The notes below the pieces were generated by a model that did not search any database, was not told where the DNA came from, and saw only the letters and a list, made by a program, of their open reading frames with translations. A program made the translations under genes and the position numbers. From NCBI RefSeq assembly GCF_017742235.1, contig NZ_JAGHKQ010000003.1:186001-250000 (forward strand): DNA of 64,000 nucleotides, in the 5' to 3' direction. Shown here one piece after another: positions 7,743-16,337 of this stretch; the stretch's first letter is position 1; the number at the start of each line of letters is the position of its first letter. The DNA is from Bacillus sp. 165. GTDB lineage: Bacteria; Bacillota; Bacilli; Bacillales; Bacillaceae_G.

Positions 7743-9047
7743 ATGCTACGAGCGATTTTAATCGGTATTTTGTCTATTGGTGTCGTAAGTGTAGGGTTTT
7801 GGGGCTATAAAGAGCATCAAGAAAAAAACGCAATATTAATAAATGCGGAAAACAGTTATCAGCGTGCATTTCATGACTTAGCGTATGAAATGGATTTGCT
7901 GCATGACAAAATTGGAACTACCTTGGCAATGAATTCAAGGTCCTCTCTTTCACCTGCACTGGCAGAGGTATGGCGTATCACTTCACAAGCTCGTTCAGAT
8001 GTGGGGCAATTGCCATTAACGTTACTACCGTTTAATAAAACTGAGGATTTTTTAGCAAAAATAGGGGAATTCAGTTATCGGACTGCGATTCGTGATTTAG
8101 AAAAAACACCTTTAAACGACAAAGAATACAATACGCTTAAACAGCTATATTCAAATGCTGCAGACATCCAAGATGAGCTTCGAAAAGTACAAGGTCTCGT
8201 GCTAAAAAACAACTTACGTTGGATGGATGTGGAACTGGCACTGGCTACAGATGAGAAACCAAATGACAATACGATAATCGACGGCTTCAAAACTGTTGAA
8301 AAAAATGTTGAGAATGATTTCGGCCCGACTTTTGCAAGCTTAGAAACAAAAGAAAAAGGAACAGTGAAAGTACTAGGGAAGAATATTTCAAAGAAAAAGG
8401 CTGAGGAAATTGCAAGAGACTTTCTTGGGTTGAAAGAGTCTGCCAGCATTAAAACAGAAGAAACTGGAAAAAAATCTGATGTTCATATATACAGTTTAAC
8501 TATTAAACAACCCCAATCGAAAAGTGACATAAACATGGACATAACAAAAAAGGGCGGCTATCCGCTGTGGGTAATGAACAATCGTGAAATTAACAAGCAA
8601 AAAATTAGCTTGAACGAAGCATCTACTAAAGGGCTAAAGTTTTTGAAAGACCATAAGTTTGCCAATATGGAACTGTATGAGAGCACACAATATGACAATA
8701 TTGGTGTATTCACTTACGTAACAAACATCGACAATGTGCGCATTTATCCAGAGTCCATTAAGATGAAAATTGCTCTGGATGACGGATCAATTGTTGGATT
8801 TTCAGCAAAAGACTATCTAGCAACTAATAAGGAACGGAGTATTCCGAGCCCAGCTTTATCCGTTGCAGACGCCCGTAAAAAAATTAATCCTGGTGTGAAA
8901 ATACAGGAAGAACGTCAAGCTATGATAGTGAATGATTTGCATAAAGAAGTACTTTGCTATGAGTTCATTGGAACAATGGGTAAGGATACGTACCAAATTT
9001 TCATTAATGCCGATAGTGGCATCGAAGAAATGGTGAAAAAGTTATAA
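7743..9047 (+). CDS. ypeB: germination protein YpeB
   Basis: Partner of SleB: required in the spore for SleB stability and localisation. A single N-terminal membrane segment (residues 4-21) is followed by a helical region and C-terminal PepSY-type repeats (for example AEEIARDFLGLKES, SVADARKKINPGVK). 434 residues, close to family length. It starts 17 nt after sleB stops, with GAAAGGATG upstream, so co-expression in the forespore is expected. I did not find a convincing sigma-G promoter before sleB. Confidence 0.95.
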   Translation: MLRAILIGILSIGVVSVGFWGYKEHQEKNAILINAENSYQRAFHDLAYEMDLLHDKIGTTLAMNSRSSLSPALAEVWRITSQARSDVGQLPLTLLPFNKTEDFLAKIGEFSYRTAIRDLEKTPLNDKEYNTLKQLYSNAADIQDELRKVQGLVLKNNLRWMDVELALATDEKPNDNTIIDGFKTVEKNVENDFGPTFASLETKEKGTVKVLGKNISKKKAEEIARDFLGLKESASIKTEETGKKSDVHIYSLTIKQPQSKSDINMDITKKGGYPLWVMNNREINKQKISLNEASTKGLKFLKDHKFANMELYESTQYDNIGVFTYVTNIDNVRIYPESIKMKIALDDGSIVGFSAKDYLATNKERSIPSPALSVADARKKINPGVKIQEERQAMIVNDLHKEVLCYEFIGTMGKDTYQIFINADSGIEEMVKKL

Positions 9048-9072
9048 GCACCTTGAAATAGGAGTGAAGGCC

Positions 9073-9666
9073 TTGAGAATAATCATTTCTTTACTTGTCA
9101 GTCTTGTTGTATTAACAAGTTGTGGAGTAACTAAAGATAAGAACACTGCAGAGAGTAATACAAATCGCATGGTAAAAGTGAAAAATACAGCTCAGACACA
9201 AAAAAAATACAAATCAAATCAAAAAGTGGCTGATCATTTAAAAGATTTGGCTAAAAGTGTACCCAACGTCAAAAATGCAGCAGCTGTGGTGATTGGACCA
9301 TATGCAGTTGTCGGTATTGATGTAAACGCCAAACTTGAGCGTTCAAGAGTTGAGACAATCAAGTATACTGTTGCGGAAAGCTTAAAGCATGATCCTAATG
9401 GAGCAAGTGCAATCGTAGTTGCAGATCCTGATTTATACCAACGGCTGCAGGATATGAGAACACAACTCCGCAAAGGGAACTCGAACGGCATTATGGAGGA
9501 GTTAGCAGCTATTGTAGGACGTGTTATGCCACAAATTCCAAATGATTTGATAGAGAACAAAAATGTTGAGCCAACCAAAGAAAATGATAAGGAATTACAA
9601 GGAAATGAACAAGAAGAATTAAAGAAAAAGCAGGAAGAACAGTCAAATCAACATATGAAACGATAG
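9073..9666 (+). CDS. YhcN/YlaJ-family sporulation lipoprotein
   Basis: A 197-residue lipoprotein: hydrophobic start and lipobox LTSC with Cys17. The conserved core (HLKDLAKSVPNVKNAAAVVIGPYAVVGIDV followed by VAESLKHDPNGASAIVVADPDL) is typical of YhcN/YlaJ proteins of the spore envelope. The C-terminal 40 residues are Glu/Lys/Gln-rich. TTG 9073 is preferred over GTG 9064 because AATAGGAG (9057-9064) lies 8 nt before the TTG and overlaps the GTG. Third gene of the sleB-ypeB unit, suggesting a role in germination or spore coat/cortex assembly. Confidence 0.88.
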   Translation: MRIIISLLVSLVVLTSCGVTKDKNTAESNTNRMVKVKNTAQTQKKYKSNQKVADHLKDLAKSVPNVKNAAAVVIGPYAVVGIDVNAKLERSRVETIKYTVAESLKHDPNGASAIVVADPDLYQRLQDMRTQLRKGNSNGIMEELAAIVGRVMPQIPNDLIENKNVEPTKENDKELQGNEQEELKKKQEEQSNQHMKR

Positions 9667-9667
9667 G

Positions 9668-9709
9668 AAAACCGAGTGTTAGAGATAATAATCTAACGCT
9701 CGGTTTTTT
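9668..9709 (+). terminator. terminator of the sleB operon
   Basis: AAAACCGAGTGTTAGA pairs with TCTAACGCTCGGTTTT (one G-T pair), followed by a T-run. Confidence 0.9.
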
Positions 9710-9856
9710 GCTTATACAGTAAAACTAAATCTATTTACTAAAAATATAATGAAAGAAACAGGAGTATTGCATGTTGTGATAGAAGGAGAGAAAGAAGCAG
9801 CATTTTAAAATCATAATTGATAATCTGTAATAACATGTAAACTGAAGGTGAGTATG

Positions 9857-10663
9857 ATGAGAATTGTATCGATTTGTCCAAGCAACACCGAACTCATAGC
9901 ATATTTAGGCTGTATCGATCAACTAGTCGGGGTAGATGACTATTCAGACTGGCCAGAAGAAATAAACCGTCTGCCTCGTCTGGGTCCCGATTTATCGATT
10001 AATATGGATCTTGTCGAGCAACTCCATCCAGACTTGGTTGTTGCCTCTTTAAGCGTACCTGGAATGGAAAAAAATATTGCTGAGCTAGAAAAACGTAGGC
10101 TTCCCTACATTGTGCTCAACCCGAATTCTTTGCAAGACATTGCTGATGATTTAGTGACATTAAGCAAAGCCTTGAAAAGGGAGAAGAAAGGAAAAGAGGT
10201 GGCAAAGCAATATTCTGCATTTATTGAGCAGTATAAAACGATTGCTAGGAGCATTTCAACGAAACCTACCTTGTACTGGGAATGGTGGCCTAAGCCCGTG
10301 TTTGCACCTGGAAAGTTGAATTGGCTTACTGAAATAAGCAGATTGGCAGGCGGGAGAAATATATTTTCCGATATAGAAACGGCGAATGTACAAAGTAATT
10401 GGGAGGAAGTAAAACAACGAAATCCTGAACATATTTGCTTAGCATGGGTAGGGGTTCAAACAAAAAAAGTCAATCCAGCTACGCTAGTAAAACGACCAGA
10501 CTGGCCGGATATGCATGCTATAAAGACCAACCAAATATATGTATTAGAAGAATGGCTCTATTGTCGTCCTTCACCTAGATTGCTGGTCGGATTGAAAAAG
10601 GTGGCTGCGCTTATCCACCCTGACCATTACCCTGCATATGATGGAAAAGATCCGTTGTTATAA
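9857..10663 (+). CDS. cobalamin-binding-protein-like (BtuF-type) protein without signal peptide
   Basis: A 268-residue periplasmic-binding-protein type III fold, BtuF/FepB-like: MRIVSICPSNTELIAYLG, VGVDDYSDWP, RLGPDLSINMDLVEQLHPDLVV, LYWEWWPKPVFAPG, WLYCRPSPRLLVGL. Relatives bind cobalamin or other corrinoids for import. Here there is no signal peptide or lipobox and no ABC transporter nearby, so a cytoplasmic role is likely and the ligand is uncertain. Two in-frame ATGs (9854, 9857) follow AAGGTG; 9857 has the better spacing. Confidence 0.8.
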   Translation: MRIVSICPSNTELIAYLGCIDQLVGVDDYSDWPEEINRLPRLGPDLSINMDLVEQLHPDLVVASLSVPGMEKNIAELEKRRLPYIVLNPNSLQDIADDLVTLSKALKREKKGKEVAKQYSAFIEQYKTIARSISTKPTLYWEWWPKPVFAPGKLNWLTEISRLAGGRNIFSDIETANVQSNWEEVKQRNPEHICLAWVGVQTKKVNPATLVKRPDWPDMHAIKTNQIYVLEEWLYCRPSPRLLVGLKKVAALIHPDHYPAYDGKDPLL

Positions 10664-10698
10664 AAAAAGAGAGCTGCAATCGTAGCCCTCTTTTTTTA
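10664..10698 (+). terminator. terminator
   Basis: AAAAAAGAG-GCT stem with AGC-CTCTTTTTTT and one mismatch, followed by T residues. Confidence 0.7.
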
Positions 10699-10817
10699 TA
10701 TTCAAAGAAAATTAGCTATTATGATTGACTATTATTAAGTTTTTGTTAAGATAATGTAAATATAGTTAGAATTTTCTGTTAAAATTTTATTACAATGATA
10801 TAACAGGAGGGATATAA

Positions 10818-11090
10818 ATGAACGTTGGAATGTATTGTGGAGAATTTGAGTTTGCAAAATTACAATTTACTTTTAGTCTACTTGATGAAATTCGACTGAA
10901 AATTCAGCAGGGGATTTTATTTTACGAAACTCAACTATTTGAGTATGCTCAAAAACGGTTAAATCATTTTTTTCATAGGCTTTCTATGTCACCAGCACTG
11001 CACCATGTTTGTAAAAATGAAATGTGGCACACTATTACAGTGAAGCTAAAAGGTATTATTGAAGAAAAACGGCTGCTTCGATGTGTGTGA
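10818..11090 (+). CDS. hypothetical protein, 90 residues
   Basis: ATG 10818 with AGGAGGG 6 nt upstream. The product is soluble, helical and basic toward the C-terminus, with segments MYCGEFEFAKLQFTFSLLDE and FEYAQKRLNHFFHRLSM. Three cysteines and several histidines are present without a recognisable metal-binding pattern. No family recognised. A hairpin ending in TTTTT lies about 100 nt downstream. Confidence 0.6.
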   Translation: MNVGMYCGEFEFAKLQFTFSLLDEIRLKIQQGILFYETQLFEYAQKRLNHFFHRLSMSPALHHVCKNEMWHTITVKLKGIIEEKRLLRCV

Positions 11091-11178
11091 AGGGTGATAG
11101 TTCATGAAAACCTCCCCTTTGATTTATTGCACCTCTTCAATCATTCTAAACAGCGCCCGCAACATTGAAACAATATAT

Positions 11179-11225
11179 AAAACTAGAAACAACGTATTGT
11201 AATAATGGTTTGTTTCTAGTTTTTG
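11179..11225 (+). terminator. terminator
   Basis: AAAACTAGAAACAA and TTGTTTCTAGTTTT form a 14-bp stem with a loop of about 16 nt, ending in T residues. Confidence 0.75.
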
Positions 11226-11331
11226 CATGTTGATTTAGTATATACTTTGCGAGAAACTCTACTATATTTATTGCATAAATGTTGAGGTCTCTTTCGTATA
11301 GTAATAATAAAAACGAGAGAGGTTGTTATAT

Positions 11332-11613
11332 ATGTTTATCCGTCGATTTTTTATGATGTATTTTACTATATCAGTGCTTTATATACTATTTCGGGTGTGG
11401 GTTGTTTCTCTGCATATTATCTCTCCTGAATTTTCTTATCCGTATGAATGGGTAGTATCTCCTTTACTCTATTTCTTGTATGTTCTATTTTCATTTGCTT
11501 TAGGGTATGCATGCTTTCAAAAATGGAGAGCAGCGATTGCAGCCGCTAGTGTTTCCTATATTTGTGTATCTCCTGTTCTTTGGATGTATATCTATCTTCA
11601 TATGTTCGTATGA
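11332..11613 (+). CDS. small membrane protein, 93 residues
   Basis: Three hydrophobic segments (about residues 6-26, 40-59 and 68-88) separated by short loops; the sequence is aromatic-rich (RFFMMYFTISVLYILFRVW). ATG 11332 has GAGAGG 9 nt upstream; an in-frame TTG three codons earlier directly follows that site and is less likely. No family recognised and no operon partner. Confidence 0.6.
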   Translation: MFIRRFFMMYFTISVLYILFRVWVVSLHIISPEFSYPYEWVVSPLLYFLYVLFSFALGYACFQKWRAAIAAASVSYICVSPVLWMYIYLHMFV

Positions 11614-11725
11614 AAGCTAAAAACAAATGACAGGAATACAGGCAATTTTAGAAGGATTTCTAACCTGAACTTGTATGAAACAATGGAAAGATGGATAAAA
11701 CTTTCAATGAAAAGGAGGTTTTATC

Positions 11726-12166
11726 ATGAAAAGAAAGTATGTTTGGATACCCGCTATGGTGATGGGGGCTCTTTTTATTACAAATGGCTGCAGCTTATTA
11801 GAAAAGCCTGAATTGGGGCAAGTCCAGTCACAGGAAGAGGCAAAGCCAGTAAATATAACTACACAAACAGAACTGCAAAAGGAAATTACTGAAGTGATCC
11901 AGCAAATTAAGAAACTGAATGAACAGCTGAAAGCGTCTCCAAACCAAAGTGCAATCAATCAAGCTGGAAAGGACTTGGCTGAAAAGTGGGATTCTTTTGA
12001 AGACAGAGTGGAGGATAAGTATCCAGAGCAATATGAAAAAATCGAAGAGAACTTATATCCTCTAATTGGAGAAACAGGAAAGCAAAAGCTGGATATACAA
12101 AAAATGCAAATGCTAATACGCAATGTACTAAAGGACTTGGCTGCCTTTTTACAACAATTAAAGTAG
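11726..12166 (+). CDS. hypothetical lipoprotein
   Basis: A 146-residue lipoprotein with lipobox ITNGC (Cys22) after a clear signal sequence. The mature part is highly charged and predicted alpha-helical (TQTELQKEITEVIQQIKKL, DSFEDRVEDKYPEQYEKIEE), likely a coiled coil or helical bundle outside the membrane. AAAGGAGG lies 9 nt before the ATG. It is monocistronic with its own terminator. No known domain recognised. Confidence 0.75.
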   Translation: MKRKYVWIPAMVMGALFITNGCSLLEKPELGQVQSQEEAKPVNITTQTELQKEITEVIQQIKKLNEQLKASPNQSAINQAGKDLAEKWDSFEDRVEDKYPEQYEKIEENLYPLIGETGKQKLDIQKMQMLIRNVLKDLAAFLQQLK

Positions 12167-12175
12167 CTTTGAAAC

Positions 12176-12200
12176 AAGACATAGTCTTACACTATGTCTT
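12176..12200 (+). terminator. terminator-like hairpin
   Basis: AAGACATAGT, CTTAC loop, ACTATGTCTT; only a weak pyrimidine tail follows. Confidence 0.55.
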
Positions 12201-12287
12201 CCTTAGTTTAATGTCCTTTAGTGGTTGTTAATTGTCAAACAATGCAATACACTAGTAATAATATTATGATAGATTTGGGATGAGAAG

Positions 12288-12908
12288 ATGAATATTGAAA
12301 ACATAACGAAAAAATTCCATAATCGAGTTCCTGCTGTATTAGGCAGTGAGAAATTCTCTACATACGCGGTATTGCTGCCAATTGTAAAAGTAGGGGAGGA
12401 CCTGCACATATTGTTTGAAGTAAGGGCACATCACTTGCGAAGACAGCCGGGTGAGATCTGTTTTCCAGGTGGCCGCATAGATGCTAAGGATACTGGCCCG
12501 AAGCATGCCGCTATTCGAGAAACAACAGAAGAACTAAATATTAACACAAATGAAATTAGTAATGTGCTTCCATTAGATTATATGGTTTCTCCCTTTGGTA
12601 CAATCATTTATCCCTTTGTTGGAATAATCACAACCTCGGAACCCTTTACCCCTAACCCATCTGAAGTAGCTGAAGTGTTTACTGTACCTCTTTCTACTTT
12701 ACAGCAAGCAAAGCCGGACGTATATACGATACGATTTAATATGGAGCCAGAACAAAATTTCCCATTCCATTTGATTGCTGGTGGGGAGAACTATAACTGG
12801 CAAGCTAGAGGGATGGAAGAATACTTTTATTATTATGAGGGGAGAGTCATATGGGGATTAACAGCACGGATATTGCATCATTTTTTATCTGTTTTAGACC
12901 AAGGATGA
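12288..12908 (+). CDS. Nudix hydrolase, CoA pyrophosphatase type
   Basis: A 206-residue Nudix protein. The Nudix box runs from FPGGRID to AAIRETTEELNI (about residues 62-86), carrying the metal-binding Glu residues. The preceding HHLRRQPGEICFPGG and following VSPFGTIIYPFVG match the NudL/YeaB type that splits CoA or acyl-CoA into 4'-phosphopantetheine derivatives and 3',5'-ADP. Cytosolic. The start is preceded by GGGATGAG. Substrate is inferred from family resemblance, not tested. Confidence 0.85.
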   Translation: MNIENITKKFHNRVPAVLGSEKFSTYAVLLPIVKVGEDLHILFEVRAHHLRRQPGEICFPGGRIDAKDTGPKHAAIRETTEELNINTNEISNVLPLDYMVSPFGTIIYPFVGIITTSEPFTPNPSEVAEVFTVPLSTLQQAKPDVYTIRFNMEPEQNFPFHLIAGGENYNWQARGMEEYFYYYEGRVIWGLTARILHHFLSVLDQG

Positions 12909-13101
12909 AGCAGTAATCTATAAGTTAAGTAGTTTTATTCAAAATCGGGAAGAAAGCAAGGTTGTATTAATCATAGGCAATAATTTCTATATTTTCATGC
13001 CCCAGCAATAGGAGAATGAGCTTCCAAGTTAGATGTATATATATATCCTTATTTTCATATAGTAACTACGATGAGTAGTTAAAAAAAAAGAGGGTGTATT
13101 T

Positions 13102-13242
13102 GTGAAAAAAGATAACAAACAGGCGAATAAAAAAACAACTGGTAAGGCAAACGATGAACTAGACGTAATCTACAATCAGTTCTCAAATAATACTGAGCAG
13201 CCAACATTACAACCAAAAGACTATGATGAAATTGAATATTAA
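13102..13242 (+). CDS. small hydrophilic protein, 46 residues
   Basis: GTG start with GAGGGTG 5-6 nt upstream. The 46-residue product is lysine-rich at the N-terminus (KKDNKQANKKTTGKAND) and acidic at the end (PKDYDEIEY), apparently disordered, with no cysteine. The composition resembles minor Bacillus spore or stress proteins, but I cannot assign a family. A strong terminator starts three bases after the stop. Confidence 0.6.
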   Translation: MKKDNKQANKKTTGKANDELDVIYNQFSNNTEQPTLQPKDYDEIEY

Positions 13243-13244
13243 AA

Positions 13245-13280
13245 GAAAATCCCTTATTACTTGTAATGAGGGATTTTCTT
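13245..13280 (+). terminator. terminator
   Basis: GAAAATCCCTTATTAC and GTAATGAGGGATTTTC form a 16-bp stem (one G-T pair) with a 2-nt gap that would open to a small loop, then T residues. Confidence 0.8.
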
Positions 13281-13370
13281 TATAAAAAAATTTTACATAT
13301 CACTTCAAAAAAGATTGAATTATCTGAAAATTTTAGTATAATAAAAAAAAGGACAAGGAGTTGATTTCTC

Positions 13371-13574
13371 ATGAAAAAACATTTACTGAATGCACCTAAA
13401 CAATCCGAAATGGTAGATTCACTATTAGCAGAAATGGTATTAGATCAAGCTCTTCGAAATTTTCGGAAAGGGCAACTTCAAAAAGAAATCGACCTTGCAT
13501 TACAAGACGGCAATAAAGAGCAATTTCTGCGTTTATCAAAGGAATTGAATCTAATTTTACAAGAGGCGATATGA
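13371..13574 (+). CDS. IDEAL-domain protein
   Basis: A 67-residue protein whose C-terminal half (MVLDQALRNFRKGQLQKEID, then KEQFLRLSKELNLI) matches the short IDEAL motif, a two-helix segment found at the ends of several Bacillus proteins (for example YpiB type) and as stand-alone small proteins. It probably mediates protein-protein contacts. AAGGAG lies about 11 nt before the ATG. Terminator directly downstream. Confidence 0.8.
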   Translation: MKKHLLNAPKQSEMVDSLLAEMVLDQALRNFRKGQLQKEIDLALQDGNKEQFLRLSKELNLILQEAI

Positions 13575-13582
13575 ATATAATG

Positions 13583-13613
13583 AAGGAAGCGGTAAAATGC
13601 CGCTTCCTTTTTT
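13583..13613 (+). terminator. terminator
   Basis: AAGGAAGCGG, TAAAATG loop, CCGCTTCCTT, followed by Ts. Confidence 0.9.
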
Positions 13614-13679
13614 GTGAATTAAGAATGGATAGTCTCCTTTTCGGACATACTTTTCGACAAGAGAAAGGGGAGGGATAGT

Positions 13680-14381
13680 ATGTTTTCACCACATCTTTAT
13701 CATCATTTTAAAGCATATTCCGTTGCGCATTTTACGATGATTGGCATTTTTTTAGCTGGAGTTTTCGTGATGATAAGAGGACGTGCTTTTTTTGCTCGAC
13801 ATGCATCGTTTACAGCACAGACGCTATTTTTTTTGCTGATTTTTCTAGAAGGAGGATATCAAATTTGGCTTTTGCGGACTGACTTGTGGAATTGGAAAAC
13901 CTCTCTTCCCTTGGACTTATGCAGTATTAATACTTATTTGTGTATAATTCTTCTGTACTCGAAGCGATATTCGTTATTTGAAATATTGTACTTTATTGGA
14001 ATAAGTGGTGAATTGCAAGCTATCTTCACTCCTGCACTTTCGTATTCCTTTCCTCATTTTCGCTTTTTTCATTTCTTTATAGTACATGCAGTTGTAATAT
14101 GGTCCATTCTATTTTTTGTTTTTGTGAAATGCTACAAAGTATCCTTCACATCACTTGGGAAGTCGCTTCTTTTTTTACATGCAGCCGCTGCAGTTGCCTT
14201 TTTAGTCAATACTGTAACCGGAGGCAATTATATGTTTTTAGCTCACAAGCCAAAAACTGCGTCCTTATTAGATGTACTAGGTCCTTATCCGTGGTACATA
14301 CTGTCTATAGAAGGCGTAACGTTATGTTTTTTTGTATTGTTGTGGCTTCCGTTTTGGATGCCCAAAAAACGACTAGAGTAG
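13680..14381 (+). CDS. TIGR02206-type integral membrane protein (YwaF-like)
   Basis: A 233-residue protein with six or seven hydrophobic segments and the conserved loop LPLDLCSINTYL after the third; NTVTGGNYMFLAHKP and LGPYPWYI near the end fit the YwaF/TIGR02206 family of unknown function. It sits in the cytoplasmic membrane. AGGGGAGGG lies 5-6 nt upstream of the ATG. Its last 9 bases overlap the 3' end of the convergent exonuclease gene. Confidence 0.8.
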   Translation: MFSPHLYHHFKAYSVAHFTMIGIFLAGVFVMIRGRAFFARHASFTAQTLFFLLIFLEGGYQIWLLRTDLWNWKTSLPLDLCSINTYLCIILLYSKRYSLFEILYFIGISGELQAIFTPALSYSFPHFRFFHFFIVHAVVIWSILFFVFVKCYKVSFTSLGKSLLFLHAAAAVAFLVNTVTGGNYMFLAHKPKTASLLDVLGPYPWYILSIEGVTLCFFVLLWLPFWMPKKRLE

Positions 14382-15215
14382 TTTGCTATCGTTCTTTGCT
14401 TCTAAAATTTTGATTTGCTGTTTTACTTTTCGTAAAGCTGTCCCGAAATATCTATGCAAGAGGAGCAAGGTAAGTTCGTCCACATGATATTGTTCCGTTA
14501 CATTCTCCCATGTACGGCTTTTGATAAATGTCTCCCAAGTCATATCGGATTGTCCGCTCTTTTTTAACTCTTTAAATATCCATCTCTTTAGCTTCTTTCT
14601 TCCTTTATGAGTCAGAGCACCATTTTGAACGAGAAACAGCTCCACACTTGCTTTATAGGATTGTTGTATATCTTTTTGCTTTGCGACGGTCAGAAACAGA
14701 TTTGCTGTATTGATGGCGTCATCTAAGGCACGATGGGCTTCACCTTCCCATTCAAGCTCCAATTGTTCGACTGCAAATTTTAAATTTGGCTGATGAGGAA
14801 ACAGCTCTGTATACGCATGAAAGACAAATTGCTGCAAATTAAACCGTTTTTCTTTTGGAATGACCGCACATGAAAGATTATGCTGCTTACAATCTGCTTG
14901 TAAAAAGCTATAGTCTTCTTTCCCCCACGTTACTAACATAGATTCTTCTCCAATGAAGCTTTCAAACTGTTTGATGACCTGTGGAAATCGTTTTGCATGT
15001 GCTACATCTTTTCTTGTAATACCAGTGAGTTTCGTGGTATGGCGCGATATCGGGGCAGTTGGGTTTACAAAAGAAGAAAACACATCTAAGATTTTCATCG
15101 TACTGGCTTCGATTTTAATAACTGCAATATCAATAATCTCCGTGGGCTCTTTCGATTGATAAGGACGGAAATTTCGTTCAATATCCATTACACAATAATG
15201 TTTTGGCTCGTACAT
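14373..15215 (-). CDS. DEDDh 3'-5' exonuclease (KapD-like)
   Basis: A 280-residue protein with an RNase T/DNA polymerase III epsilon-type exonuclease domain at about 6-180: VMDIERNF (Exo I DxE), KLTGITRKDV, VTWGKEDYSFL (Exo II) and HRALDDAINTANLF (Exo III His and Asp). About 100 further residues at the C-terminus are helical and unassigned. B. subtilis KapD, a proposed inhibitor of the KinA sporulation pathway, has the same domain but is shorter. ATG 15215 is chosen since AGAGG lies 7 nt upstream; the ATG two codons earlier abuts that site. Confidence 0.82.
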   Translation of the reverse strand: MYEPKHYCVMDIERNFRPYQSKEPTEIIDIAVIKIEASTMKILDVFSSFVNPTAPISRHTTKLTGITRKDVAHAKRFPQVIKQFESFIGEESMLVTWGKEDYSFLQADCKQHNLSCAVIPKEKRFNLQQFVFHAYTELFPHQPNLKFAVEQLELEWEGEAHRALDDAINTANLFLTVAKQKDIQQSYKASVELFLVQNGALTHKGRKKLKRWIFKELKKSGQSDMTWETFIKSRTWENVTEQYHVDELTLLLLHRYFGTALRKVKQQIKILEAKNDSKLL

Positions 15216-15472
15216 ACACATACCTCTTTTTATTTATCTTTATTATTATGCCCTAAATAAACGATTATTGTTTTACAAAATATACCAAAAACCATCTGTT
15301 TTTGATAATAGAATTTCTCATATTTTTTCGATAAACAGAATTATAACGCAGCTTTAATAAAAAACTGACGATGAAAAGGTTGCTAAAAAAGTAGGGAAGA
15401 GGAAGAGTGGTGTGGAATTTGTTGTTCATAGGTAAAAGATACCTGTAAGTTTCCGGAAAGGTAGGGGATAGC

Positions 15473-16147
15473 ATGTCGCTTGCGCAGTTGCAACCTAAGA
15501 AAGATGGATTACACATCTTTGTCAGCTTTCCAGGTATAAAAATGAAAACACCGTTTATTGCAGAGCAGAGGAAGAAAGGAAGAAAAGGGGTAACCCTTTG
15601 CATCCAGCTTGATGAGCAACACGAACTTTCTGATTTTTATTTTGTACGTGAAGGATTTATTCCTCTCGTCAACGAGAACAATCAAACGGTTGTCAAACTG
15701 CCCCAATCACGAGAAGGAAACACACCAACGGAATACAAGCTTACGAATACGCTTTCTATTATACAAAAGGAAACAGACGCTGGTTATGAATACGTGCTAG
15801 TGCATAAAACCAAACAAGAATCAGGAAGACGTAAAGTGAAACGAAACAAACCGGTGCAAATGAAAATAACAGAACATGTCCTGTTTAGTGTACAACGTAC
15901 TAAAAAGAAAGAACGCGGACCTGGTAGTATGAAGCAAAGAATTTGCAATACTATGAGACACAGTATACGGGAGATGAAGAAGGTTACTCCGATATTTAAT
16001 AAAAAAGATCAGCTTGTTGAGGATATCATGAGGATATCAAAGATGAGGTCATTCGAAAGAGATGCATGTTGTACTCCGGCTGTGTTACGGTTTTTAGGTC
16101 CAGGTGATCAGGTTCTTCCTCTTCCGAGAGCGGAGCCGAGTATTTGA
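15473..16147 (+). CDS. hypothetical basic protein, 224 residues
   Basis: Not recognised. Begins MSLAQLQPKKDGLHIFVSFP and carries a strongly basic middle (SGRRKVKRNKPVQ, RTKKKERGPG). Two cysteines occur near the C-terminus (RDACCTP), followed by a proline-rich tail. No signal peptide or membrane segment. The start follows a GGGG-rich site and the gene has its own terminator; codon use is like the neighbours. The basic patches would suit nucleic-acid binding, but that is a guess. Confidence 0.6.
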   Translation: MSLAQLQPKKDGLHIFVSFPGIKMKTPFIAEQRKKGRKGVTLCIQLDEQHELSDFYFVREGFIPLVNENNQTVVKLPQSREGNTPTEYKLTNTLSIIQKETDAGYEYVLVHKTKQESGRRKVKRNKPVQMKITEHVLFSVQRTKKKERGPGSMKQRICNTMRHSIREMKKVTPIFNKKDQLVEDIMRISKMRSFERDACCTPAVLRFLGPGDQVLPLPRAEPSI

Positions 16148-16236
16148 GGGCAACTCGATTACATAATAGAGAGGGGGCAGTGAATTTTTCGGCAGGTTAC
16201 TTTATATAAAAAGAAAAAATATGAACGGAAAATAGG

Positions 16237-16262
16237 AGCTGCGACGTCTGTTGCAGCTTTTT
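16237..16262 (+). terminator. terminator
   Basis: AGCTGCGAC / GTTGCAGCT (one G-T pair) with a 4-nt loop, then TTTT. Confidence 0.7.
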
Positions 16263-16337
16263 CTATGGAAACCAATCGAATATGAGTGTGATAAAGAACA
16301 AGAGAGGGAATACGATGAAGAATAGGGGGGATGTAGT

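Noticed and set aside
9748-9807. Short frame MKETGVLHVVIEGEKEAAF before the BtuF-like gene
   Set aside because: Only 19 codons and no ribosome binding site.
11104-11202. 32-codon frame MKTSPLIYCTSSIILN after the 90-residue gene
   Set aside because: Upstream AAGGGTG is acceptable, but the frame runs into the terminator stem and the product is not convincing.
12909-13010. Start-less frame with EESKVVLIIGNNFYIFMPQQ behind the Nudix gene
   Set aside because: Reads like protein but has no start codon and no recognised family; may be chance.
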